From: JADGHX01 sp040255575 | Lineage (GTDB): Bacteria > Pseudomonadota > Gammaproteobacteria > Steroidobacterales > Steroidobacteraceae | Direction: 5' to 3' | NCBI GenBank assembly: GCA_040255575.1 | Contig: JBDZVF010000041.1 | Span: 1-21,544 of the forward strand | DNA: 21,544 nucleotides | Shown: one piece after another, positions 14,671 through 21,544 of the stretch | How the letters are laid out: each line of letters begins with the position of its first letter | How positions within the stretch are numbered: position 1 is the first letter of the stretch | Notes under the pieces: model-generated | The model's database searches: none | The model's input: only the letters and a program-made list of their open reading frames with translations | What the model was told of the DNA's origin: nothing | Translations under genes and position numbers: made by a program

Positions 14671-15419
14671 GCTACGAGCCCCCTCTTCTTGAGTGCTTCA
14701 ACCAGCTCTTGTGGAGTTTTCACCATGATGCCCTTCTGTCGCTGCTGCGGCGGCTCGTAGCGCACCGGCTTGAGTCGCTGTCGCGGGGAAATACCGAGTG
14801 TGCTGAGCGCGAACGTTTCGAAAGGCTTCTTCTTCGCCTTCATGATCTCCGGCAGCTTCACGTATCGCGGCTCGTTGAGGCGCAGGTCCGTTGTGATCAC
14901 CGCTGGCAGCTCCACCTCGACGGTCTCCAGACCCGCATCCACTTCCCGCGTAACGATGGCCTTGTCTCCCGTGAGCTCCAGTTTCGATGCGAACGTGGCC
15001 TGCGGCCGCTGCCACAGCGCCGCCAGCATCTGGCCCGTCTGATTGTTGTCGTCATCGATGGCCTGCTTGCCGAGCAGCACAAGCAAAGGCCTTTCACGCT
15101 CGGCCAGCTTCACGAACACCTTCGCGACATCGAGCGGCTCGAGGCTCGTGGCACTCTCCACCAGGAGCGCGCGGTCGGCGCCCATTGCGAGCGCCATGCG
15201 CAACTGCTGCTGCGTGTCCGCGGGGCCGATGCTGGCCACGACCACCTCCCCGGCTTGCCCTCTCTCCCTGATCCGCAGTGCCTCTTCGAGCGCGATCTCG
15301 TCGAACGGATTGATGCTCATCTTCAGGCCGTCGGTAGCGACGCCCGAGTTGTCTGGCTTCACACGCACGCGGACGTTGTAGTCCACGACGCGCTTGATGC
15401 AGACCAGAATGCTTTTCAT
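14667..15419 (-). CDS. etfB: Electron transfer flavoprotein subunit beta
   Basis: A 250-residue EtfB, the AMP-binding partner of EtfA. It opens with MKSILVCIKRVVDYNVRVRV and has NPFDEIALEEALRI, MALAMGADRALLV, GKQAIDDDNNQTGQMLA and the C-terminal lysine-rich KAKKKP segment, all typical. ATG 15419 is chosen over TTG 15425 because AGGAGA stands 8 bases upstream and because the ATG overlaps the AtuA-family stop (ATGA). Translational coupling to both neighbours is therefore likely. Length is normal and no key residue appears lost. Confidence 0.96.
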   Translation of the reverse strand: MKSILVCIKRVVDYNVRVRVKPDNSGVATDGLKMSINPFDEIALEEALRIRERGQAGEVVVASIGPADTQQQLRMALAMGADRALLVESATSLEPLDVAKVFVKLAERERPLLVLLGKQAIDDDNNQTGQMLAALWQRPQATFASKLELTGDKAIVTREVDAGLETVEVELPAVITTDLRLNEPRYVKLPEIMKAKKKPFETFALSTLGISPRQRLKPVRYEPPQQRQKGIMVKTPQELVEALKKRGLVA

Positions 15420-17206
15420 CGACAATGTCTCCTGTCAGCGGGAGCACTCTGCGATGCGAGCGCTCGTGCCAGATCGGCGGGAACCGGAACCTGCATATCG
15501 AGCATCACCTGCGCCATTGCCTTGGCGAGGGGATCGATGCGCGGTGAGGCCATGCCACCCCCGTCGAGCGCGCCGGTCATCAGGAAGTTGAATCCGTGGA
15601 CACCCGGCACCGCGAAGCGCGTCACCTGCCCTTTGACCAGATGCGCGAAATAGTCGGCCACCCGCTCTTCGCTGAGCGCGGCGTCGATATACGGCAGATA
15701 GCTCGGATGGCGCGCGATGACGCCCACATTGGCGGTGTCGCCTTTATCGCCGCTTCGCGCGTACGCGAGCTCGATCAGGGGGACAGTAGTTGCCTCGCCC
15801 ACCTCCAGCCTCTGCCCCGTCGTCCGCGTGAGTGGCGGCGGCGGATCGTCGGTGCCCGAGGTGGCGACCTCCGCGGCGAATGTTTCGCCATCGAAGCGGA
15901 TCGCAATCGGGACGGCCGCCTTCGGGACGAGCAGCGATTGCAGCCGCACGATCGGCATCGGCTTCGGCCGCCCCGCCATGCCGGTGGTGCCCGGTGCCCA
16001 GGAGATCCCGGCAGCGCCGATCTCCCGCGCGAACAACTCGATCGCTTCACGACGGGCATGGTCGACCACCAGGCGCATGACGACTTCGCGACTGCCGCGG
16101 GCGTGGCTATGCGGGCCGTACATGGCCTCGGCGCCGAGCGCTTCCACATGCACTCGATCGAAATCTGCGAGTTTTGCGTTATCCAGCCGGCGCCGGGCGC
16201 GCGCGACAATCGCGGCAGCAGTGCGCTCCGCTTTGCGTGCCGCGTCGAAGCCGATGATCGTGAGTGACGCCACACCGCGCCAACCTTGCTGGTACGTCGC
16301 GGAAACTTTGTAAGTCGACGTGCGGGGTCGACCGCGCACATTGCGCACCCGGACCCGATCCGGCGCTTCCTGCTCCAGCGTGACCTGGGTGAAGTCGCAA
16401 ACGACATCCGGCAGCACATAGGCGGAAGGATCGCCGATCTCGTAGAGCATCTGCTCGGCGATGAGGGCGGGAGTCACCAGCCCGCCGGTGCCACGCGGCT
16501 TGGTCATCACGAAAGTGCCGTCGTCGCGGCACTCCGCGATGGGGTAGCCGATGTCTTCCCAGCGTTGGACTTTTTCCCAGTCGGTGTGCAGCCCACCCGA
16601 ACCCTGCGGCCCACATTCAATGAGGTGACCCGCGAGGCTGCCGGCAGCGAGGCGGTCGAGGTCATCCGGCCCCCAGCCGAAGGCGTGAATGCACGCAGCG
16701 AGCGGCAAGGCGCTATCGACACAGCGGCCGGTGATCACGACCTGCGCACCCTTGTCGAGCGCCTGGGCAATCGGGAAGGCGCCGAGATACGCATTGGCGC
16801 TCACCAGCGAAGGCGCGGGCGACGTAGTCGCGATCGCTTCGATGCGCTCGAGCACGTCGTCGCCTTCGACAACGGCGATACGCAGGGGCACGTTCATCTC
16901 TTCGCACAGCCGATGCAGCGCCTCGGCACAGCCCACGGGGTTGAGTCCTCCGGCGTTGCTCACCACCCGCAGACCCCGCTCTGCAATCTCCGGGAGAATC
17001 GCTCGCATCGCACCGTCGACGAAGTCCGTCGCCCATCCCGCGTTGGGGTCCTTCGCGCGAGCCCTGGCGAGCAGCGACATCGTGACTTCGGCCAGATAGT
17101 CGAACGACAACACGTCGACCTCGCCCGATCGGGCGAGCTGGATCGGTCCCTCGATGCTGTCTCCCCAGGCGCCGGATGCGCCGCCGATTCGCAGGACGCG
17201 ACTCAT
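15416..17206 (-). CDS. atuA: AtuA-family acyl-CoA degradation protein (DUF1446)
   Basis: A 596-residue AtuA-type protein. AtuA is required for acyclic terpene (citronellol/geraniol) use in Pseudomonas, but its reaction is not settled. The DUF1446 domain covers about residues 3-450: RIGGASGAWGDS, VDVLSFDYLAEVTMSLLARA, VVSNAGGLNP, VITGRCVDSALPLAACIHAFGW and GPQGSGGLHTDWEKV. A second domain from about residue 485 (LAYARSGDKGDTANVGVIARHP, RFAVPGVHGFNFLMTGALDGGG) is the AtuA-like ferredoxin-fold tail. ATG 17206 overlaps the enoyl-CoA hydratase stop by ATGA. The gene is in an operon with CoA-transferase, dehydrogenase and ETF but no carboxylase, so substrate chemistry here differs from the classical Atu route. 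Confidence 0.9.
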   Translation of the reverse strand: MSRVLRIGGASGAWGDSIEGPIQLARSGEVDVLSFDYLAEVTMSLLARARAKDPNAGWATDFVDGAMRAILPEIAERGLRVVSNAGGLNPVGCAEALHRLCEEMNVPLRIAVVEGDDVLERIEAIATTSPAPSLVSANAYLGAFPIAQALDKGAQVVITGRCVDSALPLAACIHAFGWGPDDLDRLAAGSLAGHLIECGPQGSGGLHTDWEKVQRWEDIGYPIAECRDDGTFVMTKPRGTGGLVTPALIAEQMLYEIGDPSAYVLPDVVCDFTQVTLEQEAPDRVRVRNVRGRPRTSTYKVSATYQQGWRGVASLTIIGFDAARKAERTAAAIVARARRRLDNAKLADFDRVHVEALGAEAMYGPHSHARGSREVVMRLVVDHARREAIELFAREIGAAGISWAPGTTGMAGRPKPMPIVRLQSLLVPKAAVPIAIRFDGETFAAEVATSGTDDPPPPLTRTTGQRLEVGEATTVPLIELAYARSGDKGDTANVGVIARHPSYLPYIDAALSEERVADYFAHLVKGQVTRFAVPGVHGFNFLMTGALDGGGMASPRIDPLAKAMAQVMLDMQVPVPADLARALASQSAPADRRHCR

Positions 17207-17979
17207 CTGCCGGGCCACACCGGCGCGCGCTTCTCGGTGAATGCAGCACGCCCTTCCCGGGCATCCTCGGTCAGCGCAAGTGTCGCGATCTGCGTCTCGA
17301 GGTAGGCGATCGACTGTTCGGCGGTCATGTCGGCCACCGCGCGCATCGCAAATTTCCCGCGCCGCTGCCCCGTCGGCGATTTATCGATCAGCCGTGAGAG
17401 CAGCCAGTCGACCTTCGAGTCCAGTTGATCCGGCGGAACAACGTAGTTCAGCAAGCCGGCCTCCTTCGCCTCGCCTGCGTCGAACATCTCCCCCGTGAGA
17501 CACCATTCCGCGAGCCTTCTTGGGGGAACCACGCTGTGTAGCACCGCCAACACCTGCATCGGAAAAACGCCCACCTTGACTTCAGGCAATCCGAAGCGGG
17601 CGGTGTTGGTAGCCACAGCGAGATCGCACATGCCCAGCAGAAACATGCCTCCCGCCAGGCAGTGGCCATTGATGCGCGCGACCATCGGCACCGTCGAAGT
17701 GCGCACGACGCGCAGCATCTCGCCCGCTCGCGTGCTCGGCTTCGACCAATCCTGCGCGAAGGCCATGCTGTCTGGCTTCAGGTCTCCGCCGGCGCAGAAG
17801 GCCTTGTCTCCCGCGGCGGTCAACACGATCGCGCGACACCCCGCATCAGCAGATGCCTCGCGAACCCCGTCTGCGATCCTGTCCACGACCTCATCATTGA
17901 GGGCGTTGCGCCGATCCGGACGATTCAGCGTGATCCACTGCACGCTGCCGCGGCGTTCTATCAATACGACTTCGCTCAC
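17203..17979 (-). CDS. Enoyl-CoA hydratase/isomerase family protein
   Basis: A 258-residue crotonase-fold protein acting on 2- or 3-enoyl-CoA. It has the FCAGGDLK oxyanion-hole segment (61-68) and GHCLAGG (105-111). The first catalytic Glu of hydratases (rat Glu144) aligns with Phe113 in GGMFLLGMCDL, while the second (rat Glu164) is kept as Glu133 in FGLPEVKVG. One Glu is enough for isomerases but not for standard syn-hydration, so isomerase or another crotonase reaction is likely. GTG 17979 is supported by GGAGGG about 6 bases upstream and by overlap with the CoA-transferase stop (GTGA). The open frame extending to 18270 is only a shadow of the CoA-transferase. Confidence 0.9.
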   Translation of the reverse strand: MSEVVLIERRGSVQWITLNRPDRRNALNDEVVDRIADGVREASADAGCRAIVLTAAGDKAFCAGGDLKPDSMAFAQDWSKPSTRAGEMLRVVRTSTVPMVARINGHCLAGGMFLLGMCDLAVATNTARFGLPEVKVGVFPMQVLAVLHSVVPPRRLAEWCLTGEMFDAGEAKEAGLLNYVVPPDQLDSKVDWLLSRLIDKSPTGQRRGKFAMRAVADMTAEQSIAYLETQIATLALTEDAREGRAAFTEKRAPVWPGR

Positions 17980-19211
17980 CGCTTGCCCTCCACAACTCCA
18001 CGTTCGAACAACGCATCGATCTGTTCCTGCGAATAGCCCAGGCCGCGCAGAATGCTTTCGGTGTTCTCGCCGTGCCCGGGCGGTCTGCGCCCCACAGTGC
18101 GTGCCGCGCCATCGAGGACGACGGGCAGGGCTATCGCGTGGGCATTCGGCCCTGGACTGTCGAACTCGCCGACGATGTCCCGGGCGCGGGTGTGCGGATG
18201 CCTGAGCAGCTCTGCGATCGACTGGATTGGCGCCGCCGGCACTTTCACCGCGCCGAGAAGATGGAGCCATTCATCGCAGGTGCGGCTCGCGAGGATCTCG
18301 CCCACTCTTGCAATAAGCTCGTCGTAATTCGCCACACGAAGCGCGTTGGTGCGATAGCGCTCGTCTTCCGCAAGATCTGAGTGCCCGGCGACCCGGCAGA
18401 ATCGCTGCCACTGGCTATCGTTGGTGATGGCGAGCAGGAACGACCCGTCTTTCGCGCGAAACGCCTGGTAGGGACACATCGAAAGATGCCGCGATCCATT
18501 CTTCTCGGGCACTTTGCCCGTCACCCAAAACGTCTGGATCTGGTAGCCGAGGAGCCCGACCGCAGTATCGAACAGCGACACTTCGATATGGGTACCCTCG
18601 CCCGTCGCACGCACTCGCAAGAGTGCCGAGAGGATGGCAGCGATCGCATGCATGCCGGTCACGTAGTCGATCGGCGAGATGGGGCTGCGAATGGGGCCGC
18701 TGCCGGGCTCGCCGGTCAACGTCATGAGGCCAGTGAAGGCCTGCATGACAACGTCGTATGCCTGCAATTCGGCGAGCGGCCCTGTTGATCCAAATCCCGT
18801 GATGCTGCAGTAGATGATCCGGGGGTTCACCGCGCGCAGCGATTCGTAGTCGACGCCGAGCCGAGCCGCGACGCCGTTCGAGTAGTTCTCCACCACAACG
18901 TCCGTTTCGCGTGCCAGCGCACGCACAATCGCGCGCCCTTGCTCTGACTTGAGATCGAGCGCGATGTCCGACTTGTTGCGGTTGAAGGAATTGAAAATCG
19001 CGCTCTCGCCCGCGTTGAACGGGGGCCAGCCCCGCGTCTCGTCACCCAGGCCCAGCGGCTCGACCTTCACGACGTCCGCCCCGAGATCGCCAAGATACTG
19101 CGTGCACATCGGCCCCGCGAGCACGCGCGACAGATCGAGCACGCGCACTCCCGCAAGCGCGCGGGGCGAGCCTTTCGCAGGCGCGCCTTCAGTAAGATTT
19201 GGGGAGTCCAA
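17976..19211 (-). CDS. CaiB/BaiF (class III) CoA-transferase
   Basis: A 411-residue family III CoA-transferase, which moves CoA from a donor thioester to a carboxylic acid without ATP. LAGVRVLDLSRVLAGPMCTQYLGDLGADVVKVE is the typical start, VVENYSNGVAARLGVDYESL and NPRIIYCSITGFG follow, and Asp153 in LQAYDVVMQA is the catalytic aspartate. The long C-terminal lobe and the family length are complete. The only good start is TTG 19211 with GGAG 7 bases upstream, and it overlaps the dehydrogenase gene by 23 bases. It probably activates the pathway's substrate acid. Confidence 0.92.
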   Translation of the reverse strand: MDSPNLTEGAPAKGSPRALAGVRVLDLSRVLAGPMCTQYLGDLGADVVKVEPLGLGDETRGWPPFNAGESAIFNSFNRNKSDIALDLKSEQGRAIVRALARETDVVVENYSNGVAARLGVDYESLRAVNPRIIYCSITGFGSTGPLAELQAYDVVMQAFTGLMTLTGEPGSGPIRSPISPIDYVTGMHAIAAILSALLRVRATGEGTHIEVSLFDTAVGLLGYQIQTFWVTGKVPEKNGSRHLSMCPYQAFRAKDGSFLLAITNDSQWQRFCRVAGHSDLAEDERYRTNALRVANYDELIARVGEILASRTCDEWLHLLGAVKVPAAPIQSIAELLRHPHTRARDIVGEFDSPGPNAHAIALPVVLDGAARTVGRRPPGHGENTESILRGLGYSQEQIDALFERGVVEGKR

Positions 19212-20361
19212 GAGCCCGCTCCGCGATGAAGTTGAGGATCATGTTCGAGCTCACCGGCGCGGTACGGTTGACGATCACTTCGCGCAACAGCCGCTCCACC
19301 TGGTATTCCTTGGCGTAGCCCATGCCACCGAGGGTGAGGAAAGCGCGGTGGGCCGCGTTGTAACCGGCCTCCGAGGCCAGCAGCTTCGCGGCGTTGGCCT
19401 CCAACCCGCAGGGTTTACCCTGGTCGTAAAGCGACGCTGCCTTCAGTGCCATCAGATAGGCGGCTTCGAGCTCGACCCAGCTCTGCGCGAGCGGATGGGC
19501 GACCGACTGGTTCTGGCCGATCGGCCTGTCGAACACCACGCGGTCCGAGGCATAGCGAGTGCCACGGGCGAGCGCGTCCTGGCCGATCCCCACAGACTCC
19601 ATGGCGTTGACGATTCGTTCGGGATTGAGCCCATGAAGCAGACATCGGAAACCCTGCCCCTCCTCGCCAACTCGCTCGTCATCTGACACGAACAACCCGT
19701 CGATGTAGATCTGGTTCGAATCCACCGCGGCGCGCCCCATCTTCTCGATGCGCCGGATCTCGATCTTCTTGCGATCGAGCTTCGTGTAAAAGAGGGTGAG
19801 GCCATCGATGGACTTTGCGCACTCCTCACGCGGCGTCGTGCGCGCGATCAGCAGGATGTTGTCCGCCACCTGCGCCGTCGACGTCCAGATCTTCTGGCCG
19901 GTGATGACATAGCCGCCGTCCACTTTGTCGGCGCGAGTCTGCAGCCGACCGGTATCGAGACCCGCGTTGGGCTCGGTCACGCCGAAACAGGTCTTCTCTT
20001 TGCCGCTTGCCAGGTTCGGCAGCCAGCGACGCTTCTGCGCGTCCGTGCCGAAGACGACGATCGGATGCGGTCCGAAGATATTGATGTGGACCGCCGAGCA
20101 GGCGGCCATGGCACCCCCGCAGCGGCCGATACGATGCATCAGGATGGCCGCCTCCGTGATGCCGAGGCCCGCGCCTCCATATTCCTCAGGCATGGCGATG
20201 CCGAGCCATCCGCCGTCGGCCATCGCCTCGAAGAACTCGTGTGGGAAGCGCGCCTCGCGATCGCAGCGGGTCCAGTATTCGTCATCGAACGGGGCACAGA
20301 TCTGGTCGACCGTATCCTGCAGCGTGCGCTGCTCGTCGTTCAGCTCGAAATTCAGAGTCAT
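19189..20361 (-). CDS. Acyl-CoA dehydrogenase family protein
   Basis: A 390-residue FAD acyl-CoA dehydrogenase, introducing an alpha-beta double bond and passing electrons to ETF. CFGVTEPNAG and VITGQKIWTSTAQ are FAD/substrate signatures, and GGMGYAKEYQVERLLRE leads to the C-terminal helix. The usual catalytic Glu position (MCAD Glu376) is Pro369. Instead Glu248 in GLNPERIV aligns with the base of isovaleryl-CoA and long-chain dehydrogenases, so a branched or bulky acyl substrate is likely. The tail ends LGLPKSY. ATG 20361 has GGGAG upstream. It is the first structural gene of the operon, with a 16-bp palindrome 67-82 bases before it. Confidence 0.93.
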   Translation of the reverse strand: MTLNFELNDEQRTLQDTVDQICAPFDDEYWTRCDREARFPHEFFEAMADGGWLGIAMPEEYGGAGLGITEAAILMHRIGRCGGAMAACSAVHINIFGPHPIVVFGTDAQKRRWLPNLASGKEKTCFGVTEPNAGLDTGRLQTRADKVDGGYVITGQKIWTSTAQVADNILLIARTTPREECAKSIDGLTLFYTKLDRKKIEIRRIEKMGRAAVDSNQIYIDGLFVSDDERVGEEGQGFRCLLHGLNPERIVNAMESVGIGQDALARGTRYASDRVVFDRPIGQNQSVAHPLAQSWVELEAAYLMALKAASLYDQGKPCGLEANAAKLLASEAGYNAAHRAFLTLGGMGYAKEYQVERLLREVIVNRTAPVSSNMILNFIAERALGLPKSY

Positions 20362-20427
20362 AACACTCCCGGGAAGTGGGCCGCGAAGGAGCCGCCCGCG
20401 GGCACTATTTCGCCATATCGAATTGTT

Positions 20428-20443
20428 TTCCGCAATTGCGGAA
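20428..20443. promoter_or_regulatory. Putative IclR operator before the acyl-CoA dehydrogenase
   Basis: TTCCGCAATTGCGGAA is a perfect 16-bp palindrome. It lies in the 242-bp spacer between iclR and the dehydrogenase gene, 67-82 bases before the start codon. A 12-of-16 match (CTCCGCTATTGCGAAG) lies before iclR itself. This arrangement fits one IclR dimer controlling both units. The rest of the spacer (20444-20568) shows nothing else recognisable. Confidence 0.6.
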
Positions 20444-20568
20444 TGCATGTGTTCACGCCGACGCATGAACCGCGGGCGCAGAAGGCGGTTTCGGCAACGA
20501 GGATCGAACGGCAGGAGAACAGGCGGCCGGGGGGAACGGCGTGACACCCATTCAATGAGAGCAAAGTC

Positions 20569-20588
20569 CGCTCACGAGCGCGTGAGCG
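20569..20588 (-). terminator. Hairpin after iclR
   Basis: CGCTCACG (20569-20576) and CGTGAGCG (20581-20588) form a perfect 8-bp stem with an AGCG loop, 16 bases after the iclR stop. There is no strong T-run after it on the minus strand, so termination would be weak. Confidence 0.4.
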
Positions 20589-20603
20589 AACGGCGTGACG
20601 AGG

Positions 20604-21338
20604 CTACTTCGAGAAATCCAGCTTTCGACAGGCTTCCAGCAACCGCTTCACCGCCGTATCCCGCTTGCTCTCGATGCGGGAAATGGGCCCCGCGATCGTC
20701 AGCACATAAACCACGTCACGCCAGTGAAACCGCGCGGACAAGGTTTGCGCATCGAGCGAGCTTTCCTCGTCATTGAGGAACCAGCCGCGCTTGTTGCCGA
20801 GCGCAATGTCCCGACGCAACGCCGCTTTGTCCGTGATCGTCTTCGGTGTGAGCGGCACGAGCTTCACGTCCTTGAGAAACGCATCCAGGTCCGCGGCGGA
20901 GAGCGTGCCGAGCAGGCATTTGCCCGCCGAGGTGGCGTAGAGGCTGCGTACGGGCGCGCCCTCTTTCACCGAGAAGCGAAGCTGATGGTCGGACTCGCGC
21001 ACCAGCACGTAGGTGAGCTCGAGTTTCACGGCTTTCGCAAGCGCGACGGTTTCGCGCAGCTCGCCACTCAACTCTTCCACCACCTCTTCCGCGCGGAGCA
21101 GGATCGGATCGTGCTCGACGATGGTCTCGCCCAATCGCAGCAAACGCACGGTGGGATAGAACCCGGCCCGCGCTGCCGTTTCATAGACGTAGCCGCGCCG
21201 GATCAGGGCCTGGACGACGTCGTGGCAACTCGATATCGGAATGTCCAGGAGTCGAGCCATCTCGGACAACGCGAGCGGGCGGCGCTGCTCCGCGAACATC
21301 TCGAAGAAGTCCAACGTCCGATCAACGATCTTCGACAC
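20604..21338 (-). CDS. IclR-family transcriptional regulator
   Basis: A 244-residue IclR-type regulator. The N-terminal winged helix-turn-helix (about 5-65) starts with VDRTLDFFEMFAE and contains LALSEMARLLDIPISSCHDVVQAL and RRGYVYE. The effector domain follows, with PVRSLYATSAGKCLLG and the C-terminal ARFHWRDVVYVLTIAGPISRI. GTG 21338 is preferred because AGGTGA lies 8 bases upstream and IclR proteins normally begin at this point; GTG 21383 would add 15 unrelated residues. It is probably autoregulated and controls the acyl-CoA operon, sensing an acyl-CoA or acid intermediate. The effector is unknown. Confidence 0.92.
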   Translation of the reverse strand: MSKIVDRTLDFFEMFAEQRRPLALSEMARLLDIPISSCHDVVQALIRRGYVYETAARAGFYPTVRLLRLGETIVEHDPILLRAEEVVEELSGELRETVALAKAVKLELTYVLVRESDHQLRFSVKEGAPVRSLYATSAGKCLLGTLSAADLDAFLKDVKLVPLTPKTITDKAALRRDIALGNKRGWFLNDEESSLDAQTLSARFHWRDVVYVLTIAGPISRIESKRDTAVKRLLEACRKLDFSK

Positions 21339-21435
21339 TGCGCATTCACCTGTGGCCGTACGCGGCAAGCCCTGGACACGCACCTGCCGGCAGTCCCTGC
21401 AGCCCGCGAGTTCTCATACTTCGCCATGGCGTCAC

Positions 21436-21464
21436 ATTCTCCGCTATTGCGAAGATTTTTTCAA
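21436..21464 (-). promoter_or_regulatory. iclR promoter with embedded operator
   Basis: On the minus strand TTGAAA (21459-21464) is a good -35 and GAGAAT (21436-21441) a fair -10, with a 17-base spacer. The imperfect palindrome CTCCGCTATTGCGAAG (21439-21454) fills the spacer and touches the -10. Binding there would block polymerase, so autorepression is likely. Nothing else was found between 21465 and the window end, apart from the short inverted repeat ACTC-GTT-GAGT near 21523-21533. Confidence 0.55.
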
Positions 21465-21544
21465 AAGCCTATTGTCGCCCCCCGCCGTGAGCCGGTGTTG
21501 CGGCCGAGGATTCGCAAATTGACTCGTTGAGTAAGGTGTTTATA

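Noticed and set aside
13861..15653. Long plus-strand open frames of about 300 codons (13861-14760 and 14709-15653)
   Set aside because: Antisense shadows of etfA and etfB, whose sequences are fully conserved.
16286..17305. 339-codon plus-strand open frame
   Set aside because: Antisense to the AtuA-family gene, which has clear motifs throughout; no recognisable domain or ribosome binding site.
17980..18270. N-terminal extension of the enoyl-CoA hydratase frame
   Set aside because: Overlaps the CoA-transferase gene out of frame; GTG 17979 has a ribosome binding site and begins the normal family N-terminus.

Overview
The window is high-GC bacterial DNA with dense genes and short gaps. An rlmJ remnant, a high-potential iron-sulfur protein (HiPIP), an AtuA-type acyl-CoA operon, DUF1223 and several exported serine hydrolases together suggest a gammaproteobacterium, perhaps of the Steroidobacteraceae/Nevskiales/Xanthomonadales type. 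The taxonomy is inferred from gene content only. No tRNA, rRNA, CRISPR array, transposase or phage gene was seen.

Left edge (1-2170). A 5'-truncated rlmJ piece (+) runs head-on into the first ~110 codons of an aldehyde dehydrogenase (-), and both lose their 3' ends at one junction near 200-225. Two minus-strand genes follow, a PA2169-type four-helix-bundle protein (DUF2383) and a glycine-zipper stress protein. Then comes a frameshifted scrap of the 3' end of pncB.

Minus-strand group 2169-5202. In transcription order these are a DksA/TraR-like protein without zinc cysteines, a sulfite-oxidase-like molybdopterin enzyme, an FAD/NAD(P)H reductase, a DUF6510 zinc-ribbon protein and a TIR-like protein. 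The TIR-like protein has a C-terminal beta-rich domain that recalls the CBASS Cap15 barrel. The middle three genes are packed with stop/start contacts.

Plus-strand redox group 5424-7836. A quinone oxidoreductase (MDR family) comes first, then a Tat-exported HiPIP, a Tat-exported ferritin-like protein and a small cytochrome c; the last two overlap by ATGA.

Hydrolase block 7882-13569. It holds a 605-residue beta-lactamase-fold hydrolase (-), a DUF1223 thioredoxin-like protein (+), a 3 x 27 bp tandem repeat, a NylB-like hydrolase (-) and an exported alpha/beta hydrolase (-).

Acyl-CoA operon 13726-21338, all minus. An IclR regulator precedes acyl-CoA dehydrogenase, class III CoA-transferase, enoyl-CoA hydratase/isomerase, AtuA-family protein, EtfB and EtfA. 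Every junction after the dehydrogenase overlaps, so this is one translationally coupled unit. It can activate an acid to its CoA ester, desaturate it, act on the double bond and pass electrons to a dedicated ETF. No geranyl-CoA carboxylase is present, so it is not the classical Atu pathway. Matching 16-bp palindromes lie in front of iclR and in front of the dehydrogenase and are probable IclR operators.
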